The translations under genes and the position numbers were made by a program. Of a stretch of 64,000 bases of DNA, positions 11,651 through 22,339 are shown in pieces. The DNA lies in assembly GCA_963920635.1 (NCBI GenBank), contig OY987307.1, positions 17,995,735 to 18,059,734 of the forward strand, in the 5' to 3' direction. The DNA comes from Pseudeuparius sepicola (lineage: Eukaryota; Arthropoda; Insecta; Coleoptera; Anthribidae). The notes beneath the pieces are model-generated. The model searched no databases. It was not told the DNA's origin and saw nothing but the letters and a program-made list of their open reading frames with translations. Within the stretch, counting starts at the first letter, position 1, and each line of letters starts with the position of its first letter.

Positions 11651-11947
11651 TAATATTAATTAGAAAATGTATGGCACAAAATTAATGGATTATCGGATTA
11701 CCTGAGTTGAAATATTTTAGCATAGATATTTATATCTTTTTAAATAGGTATTTATTATTTATACCTACCTGCACTTAATATAACTAAATTTAGGGGATTA
11801 ACTTAATAATTGTAATATTGAATTGGATGTAGATTTTGAAAATATCGATTATACCTGCTCCTAGCCCTTTGTATAAATACTAAGGTGGGTGGGCTAAAAT
11901 TATTTAGTCAGTATCCTAATTCGAGAGAGTAACTAACAGTGTTCGTT
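11651..11947 (+). promoter_or_regulatory. Upstream region of the Tc1-like transposase, with TATA box
   Basis: TATAAATA at about 11,873-11,880 lies about 70 bases upstream of the ATG at 11,948. No terminal inverted repeat could be paired with the downstream flank by eye. Confidence 0.4.
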
Positions 11948-12952
11948 ATGCCTCGTTTGAGTGAATCCGTCAAGCACCGTATCATCGCCAAACTAGAAAA
12001 TGGTTGGGCTATTTCCCGACTGGCCGAAGAATTTGGTGTATCTAAAAGCACCATTTTCAATATAAAGAAGAAATATGACGAAACCGGAAGCGTGGAAAAC
12101 ATACATAGAGGAGGAAATGTGAAAATTACGTCTGACCAACAAGATGAGCAACTAGCTAATTTTTGCCTTGCAAATCCGTTTAAATCCGCCGTTGAAGCAG
12201 TATCTGCAACACAATTTCCAGCAAGTGTTAGAACTGCCCGAAGGAGATTAGATGCAGCCAATCTGAAATCTCGCACGGCCAGCAACAAAATTCAGCTGAC
12301 CGAGGCTAATAAGGAAGTCAGGTTGCAGATATGCCGAGAGTTTCAGCGTTTACCGCCACATTATTGGGAGAAGGTAATATTTAGCGACGAAAAGATCTTT
12401 CAAAGCCATTACAATGGCAAAGTGCGAGTATATAGACCTTCGGTGAGTTCAAGATATGACGAAAGATTTGTGTCACCCAGGAAAAGGAGTGGGCATTTTT
12501 CCGTCAACATATGGGCCTGGATAAGCTACCGTGGACCTGGCATTTGTTGGAGAATCGACGACCGCTTCACAGCAGCTCGCTATTGCGAGATACTCGAAGG
12601 CGGATTGTTACCAACTGCAACGGAAATGTATCCCGATGGCTTCGTTTTCCAGCATGATAACGCTCCTGTGCATACAGCAAGAATAGTTCGCGAATGGTTC
12701 ACCGAAAACAACGTAGAAAAGTTGCAATGGCCGGCGAAGAGTCCTGACTTGAATCCCATTGAGAATGTGTGGGGCAGAATGGCGCGGACAATGGAGAACT
12801 TCGTACCCGAAAATAGGGAGGCACTTTGGCAGAAGATTCAACAAACGTGGGATGAAGTCGTAACCCATGATCTCTGCTGCCAACTCATAGATTCGATGAG
12901 CAGGAGAGTTCAGAAAGTCATCCTATCCCAAGGTGGGTATACTAAATATTAA
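11948..12952 (+). CDS. Tc1-like DD34E transposase, intact
   Basis: A cut-and-paste transposase of the Tc1/mariner superfamily; 334 codons and uninterrupted, near the usual family length. The N-terminus has paired helix-turn-helix segments (LSESVKHRIIAKLENGW..ISRLAEEFGVSKSTI). The catalytic triad is visible: D in VIFSDEKIF, D in FQHDNAPVHTA, E in SPDLNPIENVWG, with 34 residues between the last two. The C-terminus ends SMSRRVQKVILSQGG, usual for the family. The start is placed at the ATG at 11,948; the frame stays open a few codons upstream. It is the only complete transposase in the window. 12,953-13,240 is unassigned. Confidence 0.92.
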   Translation: MPRLSESVKHRIIAKLENGWAISRLAEEFGVSKSTIFNIKKKYDETGSVENIHRGGNVKITSDQQDEQLANFCLANPFKSAVEAVSATQFPASVRTARRRLDAANLKSRTASNKIQLTEANKEVRLQICREFQRLPPHYWEKVIFSDEKIFQSHYNGKVRVYRPSVSSRYDERFVSPRKRSGHFSVNIWAWISYRGPGICWRIDDRFTAARYCEILEGGLLPTATEMYPDGFVFQHDNAPVHTARIVREWFTENNVEKLQWPAKSPDLNPIENVWGRMARTMENFVPENREALWQKIQQTWDEVVTHDLCCQLIDSMSRRVQKVILSQGGYTKY

Positions 12953-13240
12953 TATACATATAATATAATAATGGAAAATGCATTTGATTTCTTGCCTTTA
13001 TTTAATTATGTTATAGTCATAAAGATTTTAATGGGTTTATAGTTTTTTCGGATTCTTCCTGTGTCGGTGGTTCTAATAAAACTTCGTAATCATTATATCC
13101 AGCTTGTGGAAGTCCTCAATCACCTGAAATTATTTTATTTTATCCAGGTAATCACATTGAGGTCCAGGGAGGTGTGTAAAGCTTGACACGTGTCCCTGCT
13201 GTGTGTCTTCTGATGTTATTGATAAAGGTATGCAATTTAA

Positions 13241-13792
13241 ATAATAGAGAGTTATTGCAGAAATAAATAACGTCGCGCTCTTTTTTGACGTTATTTTGAC
13301 ATTTGAGCATGCGCAGTCGTAGTTTGACATAAGGTCGTCCATAATAAGGTTATTTTCCTTTATTTTTGTTTATTGTGTATACCATAATATACGTTATTTT
13401 TACCTTATTTGTCACAATTCTTAAAATAAATTCTGATTTGTCAGAAAACGCTAGTGTTCTGTGAAAGTAGGACTTAACCTAAAATGTTCGTTGCTTGTTT
13501 GCGTTTGCACCTTGTTTGTTTTCATTAGTCTTTCACCTTGGTGTTCCGTGGTTATTTGGCTGTTTTCCCAGTTTTTTCCGGAGCAAAATTATAAAAGCAC
13601 ATAATATTCTAGTGAAAGTGTAGAAATACAAAACAATAAAGTAAACGTAAACAAGCCCTTAATTTGGATACATAAATTACGACTTGCAATAACTATTGTC
13701 AGAATCATAAATAACGTATGAGAGTATTCAAATAAGGTCGTCTTAAATACTGCTTAATGCCAAAAACAGTTTCTGCAATAACTCTCTATTAA
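13241..13792. mobile_element. Foldback element, AATAGAGAGTTATTGCAG ends
   Basis: A 21-bp perfect terminal inverted repeat (AATAGAGAGTTATTGCAGAA and one more base) at each end, with flanking TA/TTA. Internal ATAAATAACGT and AAGGTCGTC also pair in part. No ORF. 13,793-14,198 holds nothing I recognise. Confidence 0.75.
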
Positions 13793-14198
13793 GTTACAAG
13801 GGTAATTTTATGTCTGTGACCCCCTAATCTCATTTATCTGTTGAAGGGCATTTTATGAGAAACAATGGAGCATTGCAGCACCACGAAAACCAATTTATTA
13901 AAACTTCTGACCAATTTCTTCAAAAATAAGAAAAAATAAATAAAAGGGACACCCCTTTTATTTTATAATCATTTATGTTTAGGACTACGAGACCTAACAA
14001 CTAAATGTTGGAACAAATACTTATTTTGCAAAGAAAAGAATAATTTATGAAAATCCTTTTAATTAACTTTTTTAATTCTAGGGTTATTAGCTAAATATAT
14101 TTTTAGTGTTACTACATATTTTTTTATTATAACATAAAAATACATTTTTGTTGCAACGCAAAATATTTATTAACTTAATGTCTAAAACCGCTGACAAC

Positions 14199-14436
14199 TA
14201 TACTTAGTGTATTTGGAAATGAAAGGAGGCCATAAATATTGATTGAGAAGGAAAATTCGACCATTTCAGTGGCGTGCTCTTTTGCTAAAAATCTGATGAG
14301 GATAAATACGCAAATTAATATTCGGGCGAGTTATGTAGTATTTTATGACGGACTCTCGAGCCTCTGATAAAGAATTTGCATTTATATTTATAATAAGCCA
14401 TAAACCTTCCTTTCATTTCCAAATACACTATGTATA
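14199..14436. mobile_element. ~238-bp MITE
   Basis: Ends AGTGTATTTGGAAATGAAAG and exact complement CTTTCATTTCCAAATACACT near 14,430, plus GGCCATAAA/AGCCATAAA further in. The outer bases read TATAC. No coding capacity. Confidence 0.85.
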
Positions 14437-14438
14437 TA

Positions 14439-15163
14439 CAGTATGTCCACAGAAGAGGTGTTGAATATGAACACTTTCTTATCTTTAATTTTACCGCAAA
14501 AAGTTACTCTTGATAAAAACTTTGCTAACATTTCTTATGTGGAAATAAGTTGCTAGGAAAAGTTGTTCAAAAGTAAAGGATACTCCATACTACCAATTTT
14601 AGAAACAATTGGCACACTTTGATTTATTTGAAAAACATTTTTCGCTTTGGCCCTATCACTGCATTAAATATATTTTTTTTATGTAAGTAAGCTTATATAA
14701 GCATAATAAATATGGCAATTTTAGACGGCTAGGTGATGTTAAAAAATAAATCGGCATCCATAACCAACTTTTCACGCAATACAAAAAAAAACTCAAGTCG
14801 ACAAAAATGTGAAAACGAAACTATCAATTTATTTAATTTTTTTTTGATCAAACAAGATCTTTAATATGAGAAAATTTGTCTTTAATTTGAATAACTGTTG
14901 ATGTTTTTAATTGCTATTTCGACTTCACACTTTAAACAAATTAGCGGGAAAACTAGTACAAATTGTATGAAAATTTTCTTTTGTCAATGTTCTTGCGTGA
15001 TCTAATTGCCGCTAATCTCCAATTAAAATTTTCCCTCGACTTTCAAAATAAATTGATTGTTTTCAGATTCTTGTTGATTTAAGTTTTTTTTGGTATTGCG
15101 CGAAAAGTTGGCCATGGATACCGACTTCTTTTTTTAACATTAACCAACTATCTAAAATTTACA
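14439..15163. repeat. TACAGTATGTCCACAG end and foldback at 14,716-15,163
   Basis: 14,439 starts a TACAGTATGTCCACAG terminus. At 14,716-15,163 an inverted repeat pairs CCATAACCAACTTTTC.CGCAATAC with its complement near 15,090, and TTTTAGACGGCTAGG with the 15,150 end. A third arm copy, same sense as the right arm, is at about 15,410-15,520 (ATTGCGCGACAAGTTG.CCATGGAT). Non-coding. Confidence 0.7.
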
Positions 15164-15708
15164 CGTTTTTGTTTCTTAAGATTTTTCAGTAGGGAGCCAA
15201 ATAACTACTTTAATAAACTAAAACAATGGCCTTTAATAACTAAAACAATGGCCTCAACAGAGCCGAAGAGCCTGTGTAATTTTCAGAAACTATCTGAGCA
15301 CCCAGTTGCATAAAGCTTCTCAGTGCCATCAATTTTCAATATAAAAGTTTTCTTCGGTATCTTAAAATAAATAGGTATGTTACGGCTATTTAATAATTTT
15401 GCTCAATTGGAGGTTTTTTTATATTGCGCGACAAGTTGACCATGGATGTTGATTACTTTTTCAGGGCCACTTAGCTGTCCAAAATTGTCACCTTTTTGTT
15501 TCTCATGTTTTTTTTTGTAGGGCGCAAAATAAGCGAGGAAATCGCGGTGGTAGTTTAAAAAATCATACTGTATACTTGTGAACTGTTTTAATAAATAGTT
15601 TAATACTGATTCCTTAATTTTTTTTAACCCTTTCGGTGACATCGGCTTAATCGCTTGCAAAGAATTCTCGGAACAAGACACCCGTTCGAACCATCCGATG
15701 CCGAAGGC

Positions 15709-15798
15709 GCGCGCTGTTGCCGTCTCCGCGCGCCCTGTAACGATAGCCACGAAAAACCTCTTCAGGTCGTTCGATACCAACTGTCCGCGACTGTACCT
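15709..15798. repeat. Inverted partner of 10,371-10,459
   Basis: About 90 bp, nearly identical in reverse complement to 10,371-10,459, including CAACTGTCCGCGACTGTACC. It lies in a minus-strand frame (15,780-15,403) that loses any pattern after the shared part. Confidence 0.7.
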
Positions 15799-15824
15799 TG
15801 TAGATACCGAACGTGCTTATTGCT

Positions 15825-16115
15825 TATACTAGAGGGGTTTTTTAAACCCCTACGATCCAAAAATTCCATTACATTGTTAGCATCAACGCCATATTGCGTC
15901 AGATAGCAGAGCTCCTCTTGGAAAGAAATCTTCGAAGAAAGGAGACTACTGTTCGATTCTTAAAATCGAAAGGCACCAACAAGCCGGGAAGATGTAATCA
16001 GCGCCATCTCGACATCACGTCCAACACATCTATAGCGCCATTATTCACCTCTATAACATTAGAAGACGTGGTATAGAATTCTGTATTCTGCAAGGTCATT
16101 AGCCCTATCATAAGC
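15825..16115. repeat. Interspersed repeat C, copy 1
   Basis: Shares AAACCCCTACRATC, TTCGATTCTTAAAA, AAGATGTAATCAGCGCCATC and TCTGTATT in order with 22,340-22,640, same orientation. Copies are diverged. No domain recognised. 16,116-16,889 is unassigned. Confidence 0.65.
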
Positions 16116-16889
16116 TATATTGCCCGATATTGCCCTATATTGCCGCCTATTGAACTAGAACTTCTTCTGTTATATTCCGAAACAGAGCTTTATCGAAGAG
16201 TATACATTTTTGAATGCTCATAGAAAAGGGATCAATAATAATCTTGTCCAAGAAGAGCAATAATTGTTTTTGTATTTAATCCACATGCAACTTATTATTT
16301 AAGAGAGTCGGTAAAGTATTAGGTATTAAATTATATCGCGATTTTTTTAGCTTATATAGAATTATTATCCTTCAATATTTTTTAACAAAATTTGAGACAA
16401 ACCCATTTTAGGGGATGCGCAATTCACCGGCGTACCTACACCTAGTCAAAATTTTAATAAAACTATACCTAATACGATTTCCCCAATTTTGGTACCTACT
16501 AATGTCGTAGTAGGCCTTGTTTTTTTAGTAAAATGTGACGTTTTTCACTAAAGTATAGTTTCGATGTCCCATCGTTAAAAAAAAACTATAACAATGGGAT
16601 GACAAATAAAAATTATATGGGGCTGTTCTGGTCTGAAGTGGGTCACACCATCAGGGAAATTAGCAACGAAGATAAAAATCTGAAATTTGGTATGTGATAT
16701 ATCGGTGAGCTTTGACACTTATTTCTTATTCATCATAGGTTAAAAATACCAATTTTTGTGTGTGTACTTTTTCCTACATCTGTTACGAAATTATGAAATT
16801 TCAGTGCATTCTACCATTGATTAAGGTATTCGGTCCTTATTCAATGATTCTACGAAAACTTCGATAGCATGCACCGTTTTCGAGTAAAA

Positions 16890-17405
16890 TAGTTATTCAG
16901 AATAAAAAGGTATGCAAGAATGCGAAATTTGGACTCAATCGGCCTACTATGATTAGTTTGAAATAATGTCTTTAAGAAAAAGAAAATCAAAGTAGGCCAT
17001 TTACTTTGAAAATTGACACAGGGTCATAGCTTTCAATTCTAAGCAACTTTTTCTAATGAAATTTTTCCATATTTTAAACGACAAGGATAGTTCACCAACA
17101 CCAACCTATAGGAAATAAAATGGACGAAAATCAAAGTATTCCAATTATTTTGAAAATTGGCACAGGGACATAATTTTCGATTCTCAGCAACTTTTTCAAA
17201 TTCGATATCTTTTCGAGAAAGGGCACTTAACCTACACAGAAAATAAATAAATCGTTCCTGTCAAGGCCTACTTTATTTTTGAAAATTAAAAATATGGTGA
17301 AAATTATTTTCTAGGCAAGGGCCTGGACCCCAAATGACCCAATTTGAACTCCAAAATTTTTGGCCTTTTACACCTCTCGTTTCACTTATCCTGGGACACA
17401 CTGTA
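16890..17405. repeat. Diverged copy of the 7,793-8,540 foldback family
   Basis: Contains AAGTAGGCC, GCAACTTTTTC and AAAATAAATAAATCG.TCCTGTC, and ends TTCACTTATCCTGGGACACACTGTA, matching the right end of the family. The left end is unclear. Confidence 0.6.
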
Positions 17406-17411
17406 TACATG

Positions 17412-17790
17412 GCATTAAAAATGCCCCTTAAGTGGGCTATAGCCCCCAGAACGGATACTTTGTAAAACGGTTTTTTTCTAAATATTTCCAGAACGAGTCA
17501 AGATAAAATTCTGACTTTTGGTACCTATGTGATGTGTGATGTGTCTGGGAGATGAAATCACACAACAAAATTTCGAGTGCTTTTAACCCCTTGACCCCCC
17601 ATTTGGGACCAGGGACGCCTGTGAAGAAGAATATAAAACTATCTATATCTATGTGGATGTAAAATCTCAGGTATATCACATACCAAATTTCAGAATTTAA
17701 TATTTGTTCGTTTGTCAAAGTGTCCACTTCGCGGGGGCTATAGCCCTTATATTAGGAGGCATTTTTGCGGATATGCCTATAGGAAGTTAT
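17412..17790. repeat. Foldback of the GGGCTATAGCCC repeat
   Basis: Two inverted arms (17,412-17,560 and 17,640-17,790) each carry GGGCTATAGCCC and a TTCGTTCTGGAAATATT- or TTTGTTCG-type segment, related to the single copy at 988-1,225. The right arm is broken at about 17,787 by the composite element. Confidence 0.65.
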
Positions 17791-17881
17791 TTTTTAAAAG
17801 CTTTTATTTAACTTGCAATGTATGTATGTATGTAATTTGTTCGGGTGTAATCTTGCAACTCAATTTTGAAGCAGATATCTT

Positions 17882-18369
17882 CAACCGATCGAGCTGAAAT
17901 TTTGTACACACGTTTAATTTGGATGACAATGCATGATTATATGTGTGATGTCATTCTAAATCCAACATGGCGGATCACCCAAGATGGCGGACTAGTTAAA
18001 TTTCAACCGATCGAGCTGAAATTTTGTACACACGTTTAATTTGGATGACAATGCATGATTATATGTGTGACGTCATTCTAAATCCAACATGGCGGAACAC
18101 TCAAGATGGCGGACTAGTTAAATTTCAACCGATCGAGCTGAAATTTTGTACACACGTTTAATTTGGATGACAATGCATGATTATATGTGTGACGTCATTC
18201 TAAATCCAACATGGCGGAACACTCAAGATGGCGGACTAGTTAAATTTCAACCGATCGAGCTGAAATTTTGTACACACGTTTAATTTGGATGACAATGCAT
18301 GATTATATGTGTGACGTCATTCTAAATCCAACATGGCGGAACACCCAAGATGGCGGACTAGTTAACTTT
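17882..18369 (+). repeat. 122-bp tandem array, four units
   Basis: Units start at 17,882, 18,004, 18,126 and 18,248, exact spacing 122. Each holds CGATCGAGCTGAAATTTTG, GGATGACAATGCATGATTAT, a TGACGTCATT motif (TGATGTCATT in unit 1), CCAACATGGCGGA and CAAGATGGCGGACTAG. Units are nearly identical, suggesting recent amplification or gene conversion. No spacers between units, so not CRISPR. Confidence 0.95.
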
Positions 18370-18614
18370 GACTTGTGTAGTTTGGTGAGATAGGCGTCAA
18401 CAGCATTGGTCTGCAACCTGTCTCGTTGTATATTTAGGCTCCAAGCTCTTCGCGCCTGGTCAAGCATACGTGGCCTTAAGTAGGGTTAGATCATTAGAAG
18501 GTCTCCTCATTGAAGAGCTAGACTGTTCTAAACTAACCGGCAAACGACCTTGCAACAATGATGCGTTAACTGAGATGAATAGACTCAGACACCCGGCCAA
18601 ACTAAAAATTACAA

Positions 18615-18944
18615 AATAAATTAAAAGTAAAAAAATATTTTTAAAAAAAGCTTTTATTTAAATGCGCTAAAAAGAATAAAATAATCTTTTCTTTTAAAAC
18701 TTTTACTATCAACTTATAACGTCATTCCACAATTTATATGATATAAAAGCTTGTCGCGAGATTTAAGTTTTCAAACTAAGTAAATACCACTACTTAAATC
18801 TCGCGACAAGCTTTTATATCATATAAATTGTGGAATGACGTTATAAGTTGATAGTAAAAGTTTTAAAAGAAAAGATTATTTTATTCTTTTTAGCGCATTT
18901 AAATAAAAGCTTTTTTTAAAAATATTTTTTTACTTTTAATTTAT
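18615..18944. repeat. Giant near-perfect hairpin, copy A
   Basis: Arms of about 150 bp, almost identical in reverse complement: outer tip AAAGTAAAAAAATATTTTTA, then AAAGCTTTTATTTAAATGCGC; inner end GATATAAAAGCTTGTCGCGAG. Loop of about 25 bases. Near-identity of the arms implies recent origin or copying across arms. Confidence 0.93.
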
Positions 18945-19071
18945 CATTTTGTGGGTCACAGAACGCGCCGGTAAATTATGGCAGGCTAATTTTGGGACAC
19001 AATTTTGGTATATTGTATATTGCATACAATAAATTTATTAAAATTATTTGTGAATTGAAATCACATACCTA

Positions 19072-20220
19072 TACAGGGTGTCCCGTTAATAATGGTCCAT
19101 AGAGCAACTGCACATATTTGGGGCCAAAATATGACGATTGAGGATAATATGCCTTATAGAAATGTTGTTTGTTTAATGTTTAAGTTCATTTTTTGAAATT
19201 GAATTATGGCTACATCTCCCAAAATAATGAAGCTGCTGAACTGAAATTTGGCACTGCTGTGTTTTTGGGGATGGAGAATAAGCTAAAAATATCAATTTTG
19301 CTGTATCTCACAGAGGGCGTTTTGCGCTGTTTTTGGATCGTGTTTTTACTCCTAACTTTTTTGAGGTTATCTCTTTAAGGCATCTTTTCATTCTGCAACA
19401 AAAAGGTACTCTTATATTTCATAACGATCAAATAAGCCGTTTGCGTTGAAATTGGCAAAATGTGTCCCGAAACACCTGTAGACTCCAACATTCGAAAAAT
19501 AAAATTTTTACTTGCTACTTTCAAATGTTACAGATTCACTGTACCATTTAAATTGAGAAAAAAAATGCTGTGAACAATGTACCAAAAATGTTTTGTTTTC
19601 AAAATGGAACGGATTGAAACTTGGCAAAATTTGGACACTCTATTTCAAGAAAACGAATGGTGTTTCGACCAATGCCCATCTGGCATTTTTTTCTTCATTT
19701 TGAATGTACAGTCGATTTGTAACATTTGAAAGCGGTAGTTGAAAATTTTATGTTTCGAATATTGAAGTCAACAGGTGTTTTGGGGCACGTTTTGGCAATT
19801 TCAAGGCAAACGGTTGATTTGATCGTTATGAAACAAGAGTACCTTTTTGTTGCAGATTGAAAAGGTGCCTTAAAATGATGGACGTGCAACGTCAAAAAGA
19901 TAACCTCAAAAAAGTTAGGAGTAAAAACACGATCCAAAAACAGCGCAAGTGACGCCCTCTGTGAGATACAGCAAAATTGATATTTTTAGCTTATTCTCCA
20001 TCCCCAAAAACACAGCAGTGCCAAATTTCAGTTCAGCAGCTTCATTATTTTGGGAGATGTAGCAATAATTCAATTTCAAAAAATGAACTTCAACGCCCTG
20101 TGTCTCTTAAACAAACAACATTTCTATAAGCCTTATAAGGCATATTAGCCTCAATCGTCATATTTTGGCCCCAAATATGTGCAGTTGCTCTATGGACCAT
20201 TATTAACGGGACACCCTGTA
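19072..20220. mobile_element. Long foldback element, TACAGGGTGTCCCGTTAA ends
   Basis: 1,149 bp with arms of about 550 bp: left TACAGGGTGTCCCGTTAATA.., right its complement ending ACACCCTGTA. Arms pair along CCATAGAGCAACTGCACATA, GGGGCCAAAATATGACGATT and more, with few differences. A single diverged arm is at 27,031-27,735. Frames inside (19,193; 19,937) are arm mirrors. Confidence 0.92.
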
Positions 20221-20307
20221 TACAGGATAATATCTAATAATAACAATAATAATACCTCCTCCATCGACGATACATAAGCTTTATTACTGTCAGGCATTCA
20301 AAAAACA

Positions 20308-21243
20308 CAATACACAGGGTGAACCATTTATATCTGTGAATCCCTCAGGGATATCAACTTTTTCTATCAAATTCTATATTTTTCTTAATATCAAAAAGTC
20401 CTTTATTTATTAAATTTCTTGAATCACCATTCCAGAATTTTTATTGACTTCTTGAAGCTTCTGTCAGTTCGCCATATGACATATCTTGTATCAATGATGG
20501 TCTTGAATAATTATGTTCTATTCCTTTTCAGCGCAATGTTTGAATAATTCCGGATATGCACTACTTTCCTTTAAATTTTCTTATCAGCCATCAGGAAAAT
20601 ATTCTAAGCCAATTAACTCTATATTTTTTATGATGAGGATGAAAATAAACTACAAGTAAATTGCTCTCATAGTCGCTCCTCTAATTTTACTTCACTTTCA
20701 TCCATTTCCATGAGACATGGTATGGACAAATGGTTCAATAACGGCTTGTTTAAATATACAGGGTGTATAGGGTGTGTCATTAGTGGGTACTCGGAGGCTG
20801 GCTCCTTTATTAAAAGTGGTATCAAAATGAAATTTTGTACAGTGCTAGGGGTCGATGGGACGCACATTTTAAAATTATTTTCACTTTATAAAAAAACTTA
20901 TGTTTTTTTAAATCGAATGCCTATGTTTTTATTGCATATTTTGATAGTGCTATGAAAATGCACCAAAATAGTATATGGGTTGCAGGGGTTTTAATTATAA
21001 CTAATTTTCCTGTAGAGCCGAAAATATAGGGTCACATCTGAACGTTATGTGAACATCCAGTATAATAAGGTAGGAACGATTTTTCTTCGCAGATAGTCAC
21101 CAACGGTCTTGAAGTTTATAAAATGCTTTTTCTCATTGCCATAAATATTCCCGTTAATACAGAGTGTTGGATTTTGCTAAATCAAAATTTCTCAACAATT
21201 TGCCCTATTTCTGTGAATGGATATCAAAAGTAAACAAAATTAC
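20308..21243. repeat. Truncated TACAGGGTG-type ends and unassigned sequence
   Basis: Near 20,310-20,320, ATACACAGGGTGAACC resembles an element end. At 20,757, TACAGGGTGTATAGGGTG starts another, running into a 81-codon frame (20,710-20,955) with no recognised domain. No partner arms seen. The rest is unassigned. Confidence 0.45.
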
Positions 21244-22078
21244 AAGCTTTTTTATTTAACTTGCAATGTAGTATGTATGTTCAGGTCAAATCTTGCAAGC
21301 TGAATTAGAACCACTTCCTGACATCCGATTGAGCTGAAATTTTGCATACACCTTTAGTTCTGGTGACAATACAATAATCAATATTGTAATACTTTCAAGA
21401 TGGCGGAGGATGTATTTTTTTGTCAACCCTCTTAATATGGGTATCAATACAAAGGGCTTGAAGAGTAGAAAACGATAGTTAGTGACATCACACTAAATTC
21501 AATATGGCCCTCGCTCCAAGATGGCGGATGATGTATTTTTTTGTCAACCCTTTTAAAATGGGTATCAAATGAAAGAGCTTGAAGAGTAGAAAACGATAAA
21601 GTTAGTGACATTACACTAAATTCAATATGGCCGCCGCTCCAACACGGCGGATTACATTTTCTTTTCCCATAATATGGGCATTAAATGAAAGGGCTTGAAA
21701 AGTAGAACTAAAAAGTTGAAAATAAAATTAATAGTAAAAAAATATTTTTAAAAACAAGCTTTTACTTAAATGTTTTAAAAAGAAGAAAATAAACTTTATA
21801 ATAAATCAAACCAAGGCAAACCCATAATTTTGTTACATTATAAAATTATATATGATATAAAAGCTTGTCGCGAGAATAGTTAAATGTATTTTTCTATAAC
21901 TAAAAGAAATTTACACACGAAAATCTCGCGACAACCTTTTATATCATATACAATTTTATAATGTAACAAAATTATGGGTTTGCCTTGGTTTGATTTATTA
22001 TAAAGTTTATTTTTTTCTTTTCAGAGCATTTAAATAAAAGCTTGTTTTTAAAAATATTTTTTTACTATTAATTTTATC
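21244..22078 (+). mobile_element. Composite head-array-hairpin element, copy B
   Basis: Same order as copy A: head ACAAGCTTTTTTATTTAACTTGC with AATCTTGCAAGCTGAATTAG (21,244-21,390), three tandem units of 121-123 bp (from 21,396, 21,517 and 21,640) with CAAGATGGCGGA, GTCAACCC and GGGCTTGAA, then a giant hairpin at 21,720-22,078. Unit sequence differs from copy A but length and motif are kept. No protein coding. Confidence 0.75.
21720..22078. repeat. Giant hairpin, copy B
   Basis: Arms of about 155 bp. The outer tip AGTAAAAAAATATTTTTAAA and inner end GATATAAAAGCTTGTCGCGAG match copy A, but the ~90 bp between (CAAACCAAGGCAAACCCATA etc.) are unrelated to copy A. Each arm pairs well with its own partner. 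Confidence 0.92.
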
Positions 22079-22339
22079 AACATTAAACCTCCTGACTTTT
22101 TAAAATACATTTTCAATTTTGCTTTCCACAAAAAGTTTAATTATTCTATTATAATCAGCAGGTGCACAATTTGATGGCAAACTAATCACTATAATAATAA
22201 TAATAATGCTAAGCTAATGAATGGCCGGGAACATTGATTTTCTTATTTGCCAATGAGGGCAACGAGGCGCTTTCCGCTTCCGCTCGTCGAGCGTCGTCGA
22301 GCTTGGGCGAACCGCATCATTTGTTAATTTAAATATGCC

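Larger units (their letters stand above)
17787..18945 (+). mobile_element. Composite head-array-hairpin element, copy A
   Basis: In order: a head (AAAAGCTTTTATTTAACTTGC, TATG run, TCTTGCAACTCAATTTTG), four tandem 122-bp units (17,882-18,369), a ~245-bp unique spacer, and a giant hairpin (18,615-18,944). The flanks, GCCTATAGGAAG on the left and CACAGAACGCGCCGGTAAATTATGG on the right, are contiguous in the related unbroken copy at ~1,150-1,195. This defines the unit as an insertion of about 1.16 kb. No ORF, so any machinery must act in trans. Confidence 0.7.

Noticed and set aside
17882..18369. CRISPR array
   Set aside because: Units are contiguous 122-bp tandem repeats with no unique spacers, in a eukaryotic genome.
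19193..19937. Two ORFs at 19,193-19,378 (plus) and 19,695-19,937 (minus) as small genes
   Set aside because: Both lie in the inverted arms of the 19,072-20,220 foldback.
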